Shown: positions 8,549 through 19,800, numbered from the stretch's first letter. The stretch is 64,000 nucleotides of DNA from CANJDH01 sp964443245 (GCA_964443245.1 CAYUEG010000001.1:1-64000); one strand, 5' to 3'. Notes: generated by a model from the sequence alone, not told the origin. A program made the numbers and translations.

Positions 8549-9651
8549 TCCAGCCCCATCATCAGGCAGGTCAGCCCGCTGCCAATACCGAGAAAGCCGA
8601 CACGCTGGCCAGCCTTGAGAACCCCTCTATCGTCGGCGATCGCTGCCGTCACCGGCAGCGCTGCCGTGCCCATGTTGCCCAGATAAGGGAAGGTTGTGTA
8701 ATCCTTTTCACGCGACACCTGCAGAGAGCGCAGGATGGCGTCCTGGTGGCCGCTGCCGACCTGGTGGCAGATCACACGATCCACCATGTCCGGCGTCCAC
8801 GCCATGTGCCGCATGAATGCCTGCCAGGTTTCCTGTCCAAGCTGGACGCCGTGCTTCAGCACTGACACTGAATCGGTCGCCATGTACTGCGCATAGCGCT
8901 GCCCCCCCTGATTCAGTTCATCCGGCCCGGAAGGATCGGCAGCAACCGCCTCGATCCCCCACCGGCACAGGCGGTGGTGTTCCGGGGCAACATTAGAAAC
9001 GGCGCCGCGCAGGCGATGTCCGCGCGCCCCCGGGAACGATCCGTCCGTCAGCAGCATCGCGACAGCGCCCGAACCACCGGTGAACGTTGCCAGGGCCTCG
9101 GTAAACTCCGGCATGCCGGGCAGCGGCCCGCCCCGCTGTCGCGCGGCACCCAGCATCTTGGCAATGGCCACTTCATTGATTTCGCGTGCCGATTCGCACG
9201 ACACCACCAGGCCAGCGCGAATCTGCCCCAGCTCGATCCGGTTGGCCACATCCAGCATGCCGTTCAGCACGCCCAAACAGGCATTGCTCAAATCAAATAC
9301 CGAGGCCTGCCCGCGCACACCGAGGTTGTCCGCCACCGCGCAAGCCGTCGCCGGCTCAAAGTTCTCGCGGCACACCCCGGCGTAGATCACCACCTCGAGG
9401 GCGTCCGGGCCAAGATTGGCTCTGGACAAGGCTTTCCGGGCAGCGGCTGTGGCGCCCGCAGAAAGGCGCGCGCCTTCGTCCCACCAGCGCCGCTCGACGA
9501 TGCCGGTCCACGCTTCGAGCTGGCCGGGCTGCAGGTGCTGGCGCTCGTAAAAGGGTGCCAGGCGCGCCTCGATCTCTGCCGAGGTCACAATCTGCGGGCC
9601 GAGCTCGTAGCCCATGGCAGTCAGGTAGACCCGTTGATAACTAGGCGCCAT
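8542..9651 (-). CDS. oleA: OleA-like thiolase-fold acyl-CoA condensing enzyme
   Basis: OleA performs a non-decarboxylative Claisen condensation of two fatty-acyl thioesters into a 2-alkyl-3-keto acid. The 369-aa protein has all expected catalytic residues: cysteine in LSNACLG (C125), the partner-subunit glutamate in RENFEPATA (E99), histidine in VICHQVG (H296) and asparagine in YLGNMGTAALP (N326). The glutamate separates OleA from ordinary FabH enzymes. The ATG at 9651 lies 41 nt after the PfaC-like stop, the largest gap inside the core operon, and has only a weak Shine-Dalgarno. Its substrates here may include chains from the adjacent Pfa-like synthase; this is inferred from linkage. Confidence 0.95.
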   Translation of the reverse strand: MAPSYQRVYLTAMGYELGPQIVTSAEIEARLAPFYERQHLQPGQLEAWTGIVERRWWDEGARLSAGATAAARKALSRANLGPDALEVVIYAGVCRENFEPATACAVADNLGVRGQASVFDLSNACLGVLNGMLDVANRIELGQIRAGLVVSCESAREINEVAIAKMLGAARQRGGPLPGMPEFTEALATFTGGSGAVAMLLTDGSFPGARGHRLRGAVSNVAPEHHRLCRWGIEAVAADPSGPDELNQGGQRYAQYMATDSVSVLKHGVQLGQETWQAFMRHMAWTPDMVDRVICHQVGSGHQDAILRSLQVSREKDYTTFPYLGNMGTAALPVTAAIADDRGVLKAGQRVGFLGIGSGLTCLMMGLEW

Positions 9652-9692
9652 GAGAGAAAGGGACGTTGGACAAACCGTTGATCAAGCGTCGG

Positions 9693-12600
9693 TCACGCAT
9701 CGCGACGACACAAGGTGAAATTCTGCATCGCGTAGATCACGCGGCCATCGACGCACAGGTATCCATCGGCCCGCAACAGCCGACGCGCCTCATCCACCTC
9801 CGTGACCATCGCCTCGACCGTCACTTCATGATCCCTGGGCACCACCTGCCCGCGGTAGGTCCACTGATGCGCCTGGTCGATCGCCACTGCCTCAAGACGC
9901 CCCGCTGCCGGCGCTCCCCAACGCTCAACCGCAATGAACTTGAGCAGGGACAGGAACGACTCCAGCCCAAGCGAGCCCGGCACCACCGGGTCCTGATAAA
10001 AATGTGCCTTGAAGAACCACTCATCCGGACGCACGCGCCGAATCGCACGAATGAACCCCAAGCCCTTTGGCCCGCCATCGGGGATCCACGCGGTGATGTC
10101 GTCGAGCAGATGCAATCGCTCCTGCGGAAACGGCGGGCTGGCAGGAAATGCCAAGGCAGTGGCACGTGCCATTTCGGCTCCGGACGGAAGGTATCGCTTG
10201 GCATCCTTGAGCCCTTCCTGTTTCTCCAGGGCGCTTTTCGGAAAGAAGCCGAAGTAGGTGTCGCCGCGATAGACCAGCCTTGATCCCGCATGCACGGCAT
10301 AGTCGAAAAACTGGATGATCATGCCGGCCGAACTGGACGCACGAGTCAGCTTCACGCGCACCGTCAACGTCCCGCAGTCCGGCATGACCGGCGCGAACTG
10401 CGTCGCCGTCCCCCCCAGATTGCGAAACGAGACATCGACATCGCTGGTGAGCGCCGAACCCATGTAGGCCGCCAGCCAGCCGCAGGGTTGCAGGGCGATC
10501 TCGAGCAGCACTGAAAAGGGCATGTCCCCCTGCCGGTTGTCGGCAAAATACCAGGCATCGGACGGCACGTCGTACTGCGACTCAACTTCACCGCCCGCCA
10601 CGATCTTCCAGGGCTCGGCACGAATTTCCGTCACCCGATCCATGAACTGGAACGGTGGGCCAGGCAGACGCGCAATCACACGCCCGCTGTCAAAAATACG
10701 GTACGGCTCGCCAAATGCCTCGGATGGATTCCCGACCGCGAACGCCAGTATCTTCTCGTAACTGACCAGCGCAGGCTTTTTGCCGTTTTCCCCGATTTCC
10801 GCACTCGCATTGCGCCCGGCCCAAAGCGACTCCACGGTCGCACGCGTCACACCGGCCAGGCGCAGGCTCATGTTGTTGATCTCGACGATGGCCTTGCCGT
10901 CCGCGTACATCATCGCGTCGGCAATCACATACGGTTCCGGCCGGTAGCCGATCTCCTTGATCGATACCTCGTAGGTCACCATGCGCGTCGTCGCCAGAAC
11001 CTGCCCCCGGCATTTGAGCTGGCTGACGACCCCGGGAACCGGCTCCAGCGCCACCCGACCTTCCTCTGCCACCCAACCCAGACGCAGCAAATGCACACGC
11101 AGGGTGTGCAGGCAACACTCGAACATCAAGGTGCCGGGCATTACCTGGTCATCGACAAAATGGCAGGTGAGGAACCAGTCGTCCGGATGGATATCCGCCT
11201 CGCCGAGGACCTGGCCCAGGCCATAGCGTCCCCCCGCCGGATCCAGACGCGCGATGCGGTGCACCAGTCGCATGCGTCCACCAGGCAAGGTTGCAGGTTG
11301 CTGCAACGGCAAGCCGGCAAACGCTGCGCCAAAGCAAGCGGCCAGATCACCCCTGCGCAAGGCATCAAGTTGCGCCTCCGAGTAAGACTCGACGCCAAGG
11401 GGCACCAGATCCTGCCAGTCGGCTGGGCGCTTGCCCGCCATGGGTTTCAGGTCCAGCGCCGTGCGCACTACGCCCTTGCCGGCCGCCAACTCCTCAGCGG
11501 AAAAAAATCCGGCACAGCCATCGGTCATCGTCAGCAGCGGCTGGCCATTGACGGTGGCCAGGAAATTGAACTTGAACAGCCACGTTTCGCTTTGCCGGAA
11601 GAAGTGGTCGATGCGGATGTCGTAATGGATGATTGCACCCGGCCCCGGCAGGCCCTGGTGGAAGCAGACCTTCGCATCAAGCAGGCGGTAGACGGAGCGG
11701 CCGCGTGTCTGGAAATCGATCCCCAAGAATCCGGACAGAAAGAGGTCGGCCTGGCCTGCCTCTACGGCGATGCAGGTGGGAATGCGATTGCAATCCAGAT
11801 ACCAGGCACCCGGGTGGATGTCATGCTCCGTGACCACCCTGCCATGCGACATGGACAGGGGCTCGCCCTCAATGGCAACAATGCGATCGACCAGCATCAG
11901 CGGTTCATCCGGCAGACGAACGCGCGTCGGAAACGCATCGGCTGGAGCGAAGCGATCGCCCAGCACACGGCCGACCTGCCCTCGACCAAATTCGAGGCAG
12001 GCGGCACGATCCAGCGCGCGCGGCACCCCATCAGGGGGGCCCGCCAAGACCGCGGCACCGACGCCGGTCGCAGACAAGCTTGCCGGGGTCGGTGCCGCAG
12101 CAGTCGAGGGCCCCAGCGGGACCAACGCGGGCCTTGCCGCACCACGTTCAGCCAAGTCGTGGCCGTGCAGGGCGACAAGGTCGTCGCGTTCCGCAGATTC
12201 CAGCAGTTCAACCTGAGCGGCCACCGCTTGAGCCAATGCGTGCACGGTATCGGTGGAAAAACGCAAAAACACCTGGTGCGCTTCGAATGCCGCACGCTCC
12301 GCCGCCAGTGCAGCAGCCATCGCCGGATGGGCCAGCCCGCTGGCTTGAGCCGGGACATCCGCGCCAACGGCTGCATGGGGACGTGATGTCTCCCGCGCTG
12401 CGCTGCCGGTGGAAACGACACTGGTATCTGCAGCGGGAGCAGAAGGCCGCGTCGGCTGGGACACGGCTACCGCAGGGAGCGGCCCAGAATGGCGCACCTC
12501 CTCCACCGGCGGCAGTCCCGGAGGGCGCAGCGGCGCCCCTGTCATCGACACCACCACCTGGCGTGCGCTGTTCTTCGTACCGGCAGGAGCGAGTTCACTC

Positions 12601-15600
12601 CGCCACAACGCCGGCTCTTCACTGCCGTATTCGCCTTTGAGGCACACAGGAACGTTGGCGGCATACAGCTGCCCGATGGTACGCAGAAAATGTGTGACCG
12701 GCGCCGCACCGGATGGCGCCAGCGATCTGGCAAGGTGGGGCCGGTCCTTCAGAATCTTGCCGATCATCCGCGTGCACGAATTGCCTGGGCCAATCTCCAC
12801 GAATGTTTGCACGCCCGCAGCATGGGCCGCCCGAATCACGCGGGGAAAATCGATCGTGTCCAGTGCCTGGGCCTCGATGGCATCGGCAGCAGACTCGCGG
12901 TCCGGCTCATAGGCACGGCCCCAGGCGCAGCTGTAGAACTCCACGTCCGGGCAAGGTTGGGTGTCGAAGTGATGCAATTCGCGGTAAGCCTTGCGGACGG
13001 GGCGTGCCAGCTCGCAATGCACCGTACCGACCCCTTGCAGGGCAAACCAGTGGCAACCCAGGTCCGCCACCAGTTCTTCGACCACTGCGCGATCGCCACC
13101 GACGACACACTCGTCCGCCGTATTGACGATCAGCACATGCACGCGTGGGCGCTTGCCGATGGCTGCGCGTACCATGTCCACCGAACGATCGACCACGCCG
13201 GCAACCCATTCCACCGGCTGGCTTGCCGGCAACTTCCAGATGCGGCGCAGCACGTCTGCCTGTCCGACCAGATCGTTCGCGAAGAGGGAAGACCGACGCA
13301 GGCGCTCCAGCATGGCGTCACGCTGGCGCCATGCCCGCATGGCGAACAGGGCCGTTGATTCGCCTAGACTATAGCCAATGGCTGCTGAAGGCTTGAGACC
13401 AAAGCTGGCGGCCAGGTCCGTCACAAGGGTTCCGAACGTGACTTGCCCGCTGATGAGTGCGCGATGATCCGACAGCAACTCCGTTGACAGGGCCCCGCGC
13501 CAGAACTGATCCACGCACATCTGGCTGGCCAGTCGTTCGTTCTCGGCATCCTGGGCGCGCAGGATATGCGGCCACTGTCGCGCCAGTGCCAGTCCCATGT
13601 TGTCGAACTGGTTGCCGGTGCCGGGGTAGACAAATGCCACGCGGCCCGGGTGGTCTGATAGCGGAGCGGCCGGTCGCGCCAGCGGGAGGAAAACCCGGTC
13701 ATGGTCTTCGCTGCCCGGAGGGACATCGGCTGCACTGCCGGACCCCGCCAGGCGGATCAGGCGCAAAAGCTGCCTGCCATGCCGTGCCAACAGGGCAACG
13801 CGGTGCGCCCCACGCGCCTCACCGCCGTGAAGCTGCCACCATTGGCGCGCCAATCGTTCCACCGGCACATCGATACCGGCATGCACCAGACGTTCAAGCT
13901 CGACCAGCGCGTCTGCCAGTGCTTCCGCGTGCGGCGCAGAAACCGTGAAGAGCGCTTCCGGCGCGGGTGGCCGATAGCGTACGACACTGGATGAGGCGGA
14001 CGTGGACTCGACCGCATCCAGCACCATGTGGACACAGCCTCCCTCGATGCCCATCGAGCTGACGCCGGCCCGGCGCGGCCCATCGGCGCGATTGCGTATC
14101 CAGGGGCGCACAGCACGACCCAGCAGCAACCCGTGGGCCGACGACAATGCGTCGTGAGGGGCACGCATGTTGCGCAAACCCGGCAGCACCTCATGATGCA
14201 GACACAGGCTGGCCTTGATCAGAGAGACCAGGCCACTCGCCGCCCCGGTATGGCCGACGTCCGCTTTGGCACTGGTCAACCCCAAGGCCAGTGACCGGGC
14301 ATCACTGCCAAAAAAGTCCTTCAATGCGGTAGCTTCGACCGCGTCTTCGACTCGCGTGGCACTGCCATGGGCTTCGACCAGATGCACGGAGGCGGGGTCG
14401 ACGTTCGCTTCTGCATACGCTCCGGACAGGGCGCTGGTGTAGGCGGCCGACATCGCCATCATCGCGGCTGTCTGGTCCGGGCCATGCAAGCCCACCGCAT
14501 CCCCCTGCGCAATCCCGACGCCGCGAATCAGTGCATACACCCGATCCCCATCGCGCTGCGCATCCGACAGACGCTTGAGGACCACGCAGGCAGCACCTTC
14601 GCCCGGCACCGTGCCATCGGCACTTTGGTCGAATGGCTTTGCAACACCTTGAGCCGAGTAAGGGCGCAGTGCATTGGTCGCCAGCAGAGCCCGCAGATCA
14701 CCACCGAGGTCAACCGCGCCGCTCAAGGCAATATCCAGTTCCCCGCGCCACAGGGCGCGTGCAGCAACCTCCAGCGCCCGCAGTCCGGAGGTATCTTCGC
14801 TGCAAATGGCGTGACTCGGGCCGCCGATGCGAAACTCGCGGGCAATACGGCTGGCCACGATACCCCCGAGCGCGCCCAGGGTCCGGTCAGCCGTCAGAGG
14901 TTGACCGGCGCCATCGCTTGCCGCAGCGATCCACGCTGCCGTGCTGGCAGGTGCAACGCCCGCGCGACGCGCCAGCGCCTCACCCTGTTGTTTGGCCATC
15001 CAGCGGAAGTGGAAGTCGGTCGTCCGCAGGTCAAGGCCCAATCCGATAAACACGCCACTGCGCCCCCCTTCCACCTGCGGGTTGCGCGCGTCCTCAAGGG
15101 CGGACTTGGCAACATCGAGCATCAGCAACTGCTGCGGCAGCATCTCCGCCAGTTCACGCGGCGGAATGTGGAAGCGGTCGATCGGGACCGCGAGATCCTG
15201 CAGAAAATACCCCGGCAAACTCGCATGGCCAGCACCCGCCTTGCCACCCCCGACCGCACGCCACTCGGCTCGGTCTACGCCGCGCCAATGCCCTCTCGGC
15301 TCGGCCTTGATGGCCGCTTCGCTATCGAGCACGTGGCGCGCAAACGCGGTCAAATCCTGCCAGTGGCCCACCCGCACTGCCATGCCCACCACGGCAATCG
15401 GCTCCGGGGGAACCTGCTCCTTGAAAGGACGCGCCGGCCCAGAACGCGCCTTCGCGTGCATGGCTGGCAACCATTCTTCAATCAACAGATGGGCATTGAT
15501 GCCGCCGAAGCCGAACCCGTTGATCGCCGCACGGCGCGGCACGCCCTCGGCCCGCCGAAGCCAGGGGCGGCTCGCGCGAAGCACCGCAAACGGACTGCCG

Positions 15601-16835
15601 GCGAGTGATACATTGGCCGACGGGGACTCGAAATTGGCGACGGGTGGCAGCGTCTCGTGCTGCATGGCGAGGAGCGTCTTGATCAGGCCCGCACTCCCTG
15701 CCGCCGTCAGCAAATGGCCAATGTTCGACTTGACGGCGCTGAGGACACATTGCCCCTCGCGCCAGGTTGCACCACGCCACAACTGCGCGAGGCTCGCAAA
15801 CTCGACCGCGTCCCCCACCGGGGTTCCCGTGGCATGACATTCGATCAGATCCACCATGTCCGGCGTCCAGCCAGCCCTGGCATAGGCTGCATGCAAGGCA
15901 CGCAACTGCCCTTCGGAACTGGGCGACAGCAAGTTGCCATCGACATCGTTCGAAATGCCACTCCCGCGGATCAAGGCGTGAATGCGGTCACCGTCGCGCA
16001 AGGCATCGGCGAGGCGCTTGAGCACCAGCATGCCGGCGCCTTCGCCCACGATCAGACCGTCGCCCTTGCGGTCAAACGGGGAACAGCGGCCGCTAGGCGA
16101 CAGTGCTCGCAATTGCGAAAAGCCCATCTGGGTATAGAGCGAATCCGGCCGCGACAGCCCGCCAGCCAACATCGCATCGGCGCGGCCTTCGATCAGTTCG
16201 TCGCAGGCCAGCTTGATCGCATACAGCGACGATGCGCAAGCGGCATCGAGCCCGTAGCTGGTGCCTCCCAATCCCAATGAGCGCGCCAGCAGACCGGCAG
16301 GCAGGCCGGTTGCATAGCGGTTGAGCGGATTGCCCGCATCCGATGTACGGTTGTCGGCCGAGCCCGGCAGCTTCGATTCATACAGTGGGGTGAGCACTGC
16401 GTCACACAATGCGGATGCACCGGCAGTCGGCAAGGCAATGCTGCCGATGATGACGCCTACCTTGCTGCGATCCAGATTCCGTGTTTCCGCCTGGGCAAAG
16501 GCCGCATGGCCGGCCGCGATCAGGAAATGGAATGCCGGATCCAGTGCGTTCGCCACCTCCATGGGCAGCCCGAGCGCACCTACATCGGGCTTGAAGCCCT
16601 CGACATAGCAGCCGCGGGTGGACAGGACGCTGTCGAGCGCGCCGGGATGACGGCTGCGGATCGCCTCGGGATCCAGCAACCAGCGCCCGGGGGGCACTTC
16701 GCGGCAACTGTCCTGTCCGGCTTCTATCAGCCGCCAGAAATCATCGAGGGAGTTCGACCCGGGAAACACGCCCCCCATGCCGACAATGGCGACCGCTTCG
16801 GATTCACCGGCGTGACCGCCGTTACGCACTGGCAT
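9693..16835 (-). CDS. PfaC-like polyunsaturated lipid synthase, KS-CLF-AT-DH-DH
   Basis: This giant iterative synthase subunit has 2380 aa. Domains in order: an active ketosynthase (about 15-455; C200 in LDAACASS, H334, H374), a second ketosynthase-like domain (480-940) whose nucleophile position holds Asp (D681), as in a chain-length factor, an acyltransferase (1065-1395; GYSLGES), an Ala/Pro-rich linker (1400-1635), and two FabA-like double-hotdog dehydratases (about 1640-2000 and 2060-2375; H1892 and H2278 in HF-x2-D-x-V-x-PG motifs). This matches PfaC with the PfaB-type AT built in, like the myxobacterial arrangement as I recall it. I chose the ATG at 16835, 4 nt after the upstream stop; a TTG at 16850 would overlap that gene and add five residues. 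The FabA-like domains are what make and isomerise cis double bonds in Pfa systems. The exact product is not readable from sequence. Confidence 0.93.
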   Translation of the reverse strand: MPVRNGGHAGESEAVAIVGMGGVFPGSNSLDDFWRLIEAGQDSCREVPPGRWLLDPEAIRSRHPGALDSVLSTRGCYVEGFKPDVGALGLPMEVANALDPAFHFLIAAGHAAFAQAETRNLDRSKVGVIIGSIALPTAGASALCDAVLTPLYESKLPGSADNRTSDAGNPLNRYATGLPAGLLARSLGLGGTSYGLDAACASSLYAIKLACDELIEGRADAMLAGGLSRPDSLYTQMGFSQLRALSPSGRCSPFDRKGDGLIVGEGAGMLVLKRLADALRDGDRIHALIRGSGISNDVDGNLLSPSSEGQLRALHAAYARAGWTPDMVDLIECHATGTPVGDAVEFASLAQLWRGATWREGQCVLSAVKSNIGHLLTAAGSAGLIKTLLAMQHETLPPVANFESPSANVSLAGSPFAVLRASRPWLRRAEGVPRRAAINGFGFGGINAHLLIEEWLPAMHAKARSGPARPFKEQVPPEPIAVVGMAVRVGHWQDLTAFARHVLDSEAAIKAEPRGHWRGVDRAEWRAVGGGKAGAGHASLPGYFLQDLAVPIDRFHIPPRELAEMLPQQLLMLDVAKSALEDARNPQVEGGRSGVFIGLGLDLRTTDFHFRWMAKQQGEALARRAGVAPASTAAWIAAASDGAGQPLTADRTLGALGGIVASRIAREFRIGGPSHAICSEDTSGLRALEVAARALWRGELDIALSGAVDLGGDLRALLATNALRPYSAQGVAKPFDQSADGTVPGEGAACVVLKRLSDAQRDGDRVYALIRGVGIAQGDAVGLHGPDQTAAMMAMSAAYTSALSGAYAEANVDPASVHLVEAHGSATRVEDAVEATALKDFFGSDARSLALGLTSAKADVGHTGAASGLVSLIKASLCLHHEVLPGLRNMRAPHDALSSAHGLLLGRAVRPWIRNRADGPRRAGVSSMGIEGGCVHMVLDAVESTSASSSVVRYRPPAPEALFTVSAPHAEALADALVELERLVHAGIDVPVERLARQWWQLHGGEARGAHRVALLARHGRQLLRLIRLAGSGSAADVPPGSEDHDRVFLPLARPAAPLSDHPGRVAFVYPGTGNQFDNMGLALARQWPHILRAQDAENERLASQMCVDQFWRGALSTELLSDHRALISGQVTFGTLVTDLAASFGLKPSAAIGYSLGESTALFAMRAWRQRDAMLERLRRSSLFANDLVGQADVLRRIWKLPASQPVEWVAGVVDRSVDMVRAAIGKRPRVHVLIVNTADECVVGGDRAVVEELVADLGCHWFALQGVGTVHCELARPVRKAYRELHHFDTQPCPDVEFYSCAWGRAYEPDRESAADAIEAQALDTIDFPRVIRAAHAAGVQTFVEIGPGNSCTRMIGKILKDRPHLARSLAPSGAAPVTHFLRTIGQLYAANVPVCLKGEYGSEEPALWRSELAPAGTKNSARQVVVSMTGAPLRPPGLPPVEEVRHSGPLPAVAVSQPTRPSAPAADTSVVSTGSAARETSRPHAAVGADVPAQASGLAHPAMAAALAAERAAFEAHQVFLRFSTDTVHALAQAVAAQVELLESAERDDLVALHGHDLAERGAARPALVPLGPSTAAAPTPASLSATGVGAAVLAGPPDGVPRALDRAACLEFGRGQVGRVLGDRFAPADAFPTRVRLPDEPLMLVDRIVAIEGEPLSMSHGRVVTEHDIHPGAWYLDCNRIPTCIAVEAGQADLFLSGFLGIDFQTRGRSVYRLLDAKVCFHQGLPGPGAIIHYDIRIDHFFRQSETWLFKFNFLATVNGQPLLTMTDGCAGFFSAEELAAGKGVVRTALDLKPMAGKRPADWQDLVPLGVESYSEAQLDALRRGDLAACFGAAFAGLPLQQPATLPGGRMRLVHRIARLDPAGGRYGLGQVLGEADIHPDDWFLTCHFVDDQVMPGTLMFECCLHTLRVHLLRLGWVAEEGRVALEPVPGVVSQLKCRGQVLATTRMVTYEVSIKEIGYRPEPYVIADAMMYADGKAIVEINNMSLRLAGVTRATVESLWAGRNASAEIGENGKKPALVSYEKILAFAVGNPSEAFGEPYRIFDSGRVIARLPGPPFQFMDRVTEIRAEPWKIVAGGEVESQYDVPSDAWYFADNRQGDMPFSVLLEIALQPCGWLAAYMGSALTSDVDVSFRNLGGTATQFAPVMPDCGTLTVRVKLTRASSSAGMIIQFFDYAVHAGSRLVYRGDTYFGFFPKSALEKQEGLKDAKRYLPSGAEMARATALAFPASPPFPQERLHLLDDITAWIPDGGPKGLGFIRAIRRVRPDEWFFKAHFYQDPVVPGSLGLESFLSLLKFIAVERWGAPAAGRLEAVAIDQAHQWTYRGQVVPRDHEVTVEAMVTEVDEARRLLRADGYLCVDGRVIYAMQNFTLCRRDA

Positions 16836-16839
16836 CGAT

Positions 16840-19800
16840 TCACTTTTCAAGCTTCAGCTGGTTCAGGCGAAACGCGTCGCGCAAGCCCGCATCCACAACG
16901 AACTCGCAGTCTTCAGCCGTCGCCAGCAAATTGCCCTGCTGATCGAGGAACTGGATACTCGCCACAGCAATCGCGCTAATGCCCAGGGCCACACCAATCA
17001 CCGCGCGGCAGCCGGTCTTCGGAAACGAACTGACAAACTGACGGTAACGTCCCAGCGCGCTCGGCAACGACGGGCCACCGCGGTGCGCGGAACTCCAGAG
17101 GATCATCATCTGGAAAGCGCTGTCCAGTGCCAATGGGTCGGCAATCCAGGTACCACGCAACGGATTGCGCATCCATTTGATCGGCGCCGACGCCGCCTTG
17201 AGAAGGGCTGCCACACCACGCTCGGCGCAGACCTCGACCCGCTCGATTCCGTGCAATGCGACACCATGAAACAGTACCCCCAACGAGTAGGCGTCGGCAA
17301 TCTCGCCACCCGAGATGTCCACCACGTCGGCAGCGGGAGCCTTCGGCAGTTTCTCTTCGCTGAGCAGCACGTCAGCCTGCGCGTGCAGGACTTCACGCCC
17401 GCTTCCCTGTGAGACCAGCTTTACGGGTACCACATGCAACTTGCCGCGCAACTGCGGTGGGCCGGCAAGCAAGCTGGCAGTGACGGATTGATCGGCGTCC
17501 AGAATCACGCCTTTGAGTACCTTGAAATCATCCAGCCCGTGGAAACGCATGCCCGGATTACCGTGCAGCGCCGCTTGCGCCAGCCATTCGACCATCAGTG
17601 CTGCCGGGAGAACGGCACGTCCGTTGATGACATGAGATTCGAGGAATGGCAGCGCGGCAACACTGACCTCACGCTCGAACGCCACATGGGTTCCCGCATG
17701 CAGCATTGCCTTGGCCAGTGCCGGCACAAGCGCCGGCGCTGCCGGCGCGTCGGCCCCGACGGGCTCTGCGTTGGCCGCCCGTCCAGGCACCCGGGTCGCA
17801 GGATCAGTAGCAGGAGCCAGCGCCAGCACTTCCACTGCCCCCGGCGCAGCATGACACAACTCGCGGAGCAGAAACTGTGCACCTTCCTGCGGCTCGATCA
17901 ACCCGACGCCTTCGGCCTCGAATATCTTGCGCAACCCCGGCGTCACCATGCCGCCATTCCAGGGCCCCCAGTTGACCGATACCACGCGACAGCCAGGACG
18001 GCTGCGCGACTCCCGCTGCGCCAGCTTGTTCAATACCTCGTTGGCGGCCGCATAGTCCACCTGACCCACTCGCCCGAATCGCCCTGTATACGAGGAAAAC
18101 AGGGCCAGCACCTTGAGCTGGTCCTGCTCCAGCGCTGCAAGCAGATTGTTCAGGCCTTCGATCTTGGTGCCGTAGACCTCGCGGAACTGTTCATCCGTCT
18201 TGTCTTCAATCCGGCGATCAGCCAGCACGCCGGCGCCGTGAATCAGGCCACGAATCGCCCCGACCGTAAGCCGTACTTCGCCAAGCACCTCGGACACCGC
18301 CTTGGCATCACGCACGTCCACGCTGCGATAAAGGGCCCGCGCGCCATGCTGTTCAAGCTCGGCCAGCCGCGCACGAATTTCACGTTGCGCCATCAATTGG
18401 CGATACTGCGTCTCGATGGCATTCGGCGCGGTGCCCGCCGGCATCCGGCCAAACAGTGCCTTCTTGATTGCAGTCTCTCCGACGAGGCCTTGGGCCCATG
18501 CGGGCTCACGGTCGTCCAGTTTGCTGCGGCCGAGCAGCACCAGCGTCGGCCGAAATGCCTGCGCCAGGGCACAGGCTGCATCGCCGGTGACCCCACGCGC
18601 GCCACCCGAAATGACCACCACATCTCCAGCCGCCAACGGTGCTGCCGGCAATGCCTCACCGTGGTTCAAATCGCCTTCCAGTGGCACGGCTTCGACCCGC
18701 AGGCTCACTCGCCCTGAAGCAGACAGACCAACCTCGACCGGACCATCCAGGAACATCTCGTCCACAATTTGGGCAGCCGCACTGTCTGCATCGGCAAACT
18801 GCGGATCCAGATCCACCGCCTTGCAGTGCACCTCGGGCCATTCCAGGCGCGCCGTCTTGACCAACCCGGCGAGCCCGCCGCTCACTGCATCTGCATGCAC
18901 GCCCATGGCACCAAAACCAAAAGAGCCGTCCTGGCGCGATACGGTGAGCAAGATGGACGTGCCGTTGGCGCCTGCCTTGCGTAGCGACACACCGGCGTGT
19001 TGAATGTGACGAAAGGCCTTGGCCAGAAAGTCGGGGGCGCTGCCAGCAGAAGGCGACAACAGTACGAGTGCAGCGGGCGCCACGGCCTTCACGTCGATCA
19101 GGTTATCCAACATCCCGCGCCGCACCTTGAGCTGACGTGCCCGCAGCAACTTCTCCAGCCTGGTTCCGTGATCCGACCCATCGTCAATCAACCAGACAGT
19201 CGCGCCAGCTGGGAGGGAGAGCGGCTTGCGTGCCGGATTGGCACTCAGCACAACCGGCCGCACCAGCTCACGGCGCACGTTGGGGACGCGCGACAACAGC
19301 ACTTCTCCGGCACGACTCGCCGCCAGTGCTCCGGATGCCGTCGCAACCTGGCCCGTACCCGTCACCGGGGCTGTCGCGGGAGTTGCCGGGCTTGCCGTCG
19401 ACTCCGCCGCTGAACCCGCCGCCAGAAACTCCACGATCTGCTGCAGCGTCTGCAACGATCCCAAATGCTCCGGCTTGATCTCCGGTGCACCCGGCAGCTG
19501 CGCTCGCAGCGCCGCCATGATCTCCACTCGCTTGATCGAATCAATCCCCAGGTCCGCATCCAGACCCATCGACAGATTCAGCATCTCCACCGGATACCCG
19601 GTCTTCTCCGACACCACCGACAACAGCACTTCTCCGGCACGACTCGCCGCCAGTGCTCCGGATGCCGTCGCANNNNNNNNNNNNNNNNNNNNNNNNNNNN
19701 NNNNNNNNNNNNNNNNNNNNNNNNNNNNNNNNNNNNNNNNNNNNNNNNNNNNNNNNNNNNNNNNNNNNNNNNGCATCTCCACCGGATACCCGGTCTTCTC

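Noticed and set aside
11091..12386. Plus-strand frame of about 430 codons inside the PfaC-like gene (similar ones at 14367-15608 and 17434-18717)
   Set aside because: Low-complexity Arg/Gln/His-rich shadow translations opposite conserved DH, KS and KR domains; typical of high GC third positions.
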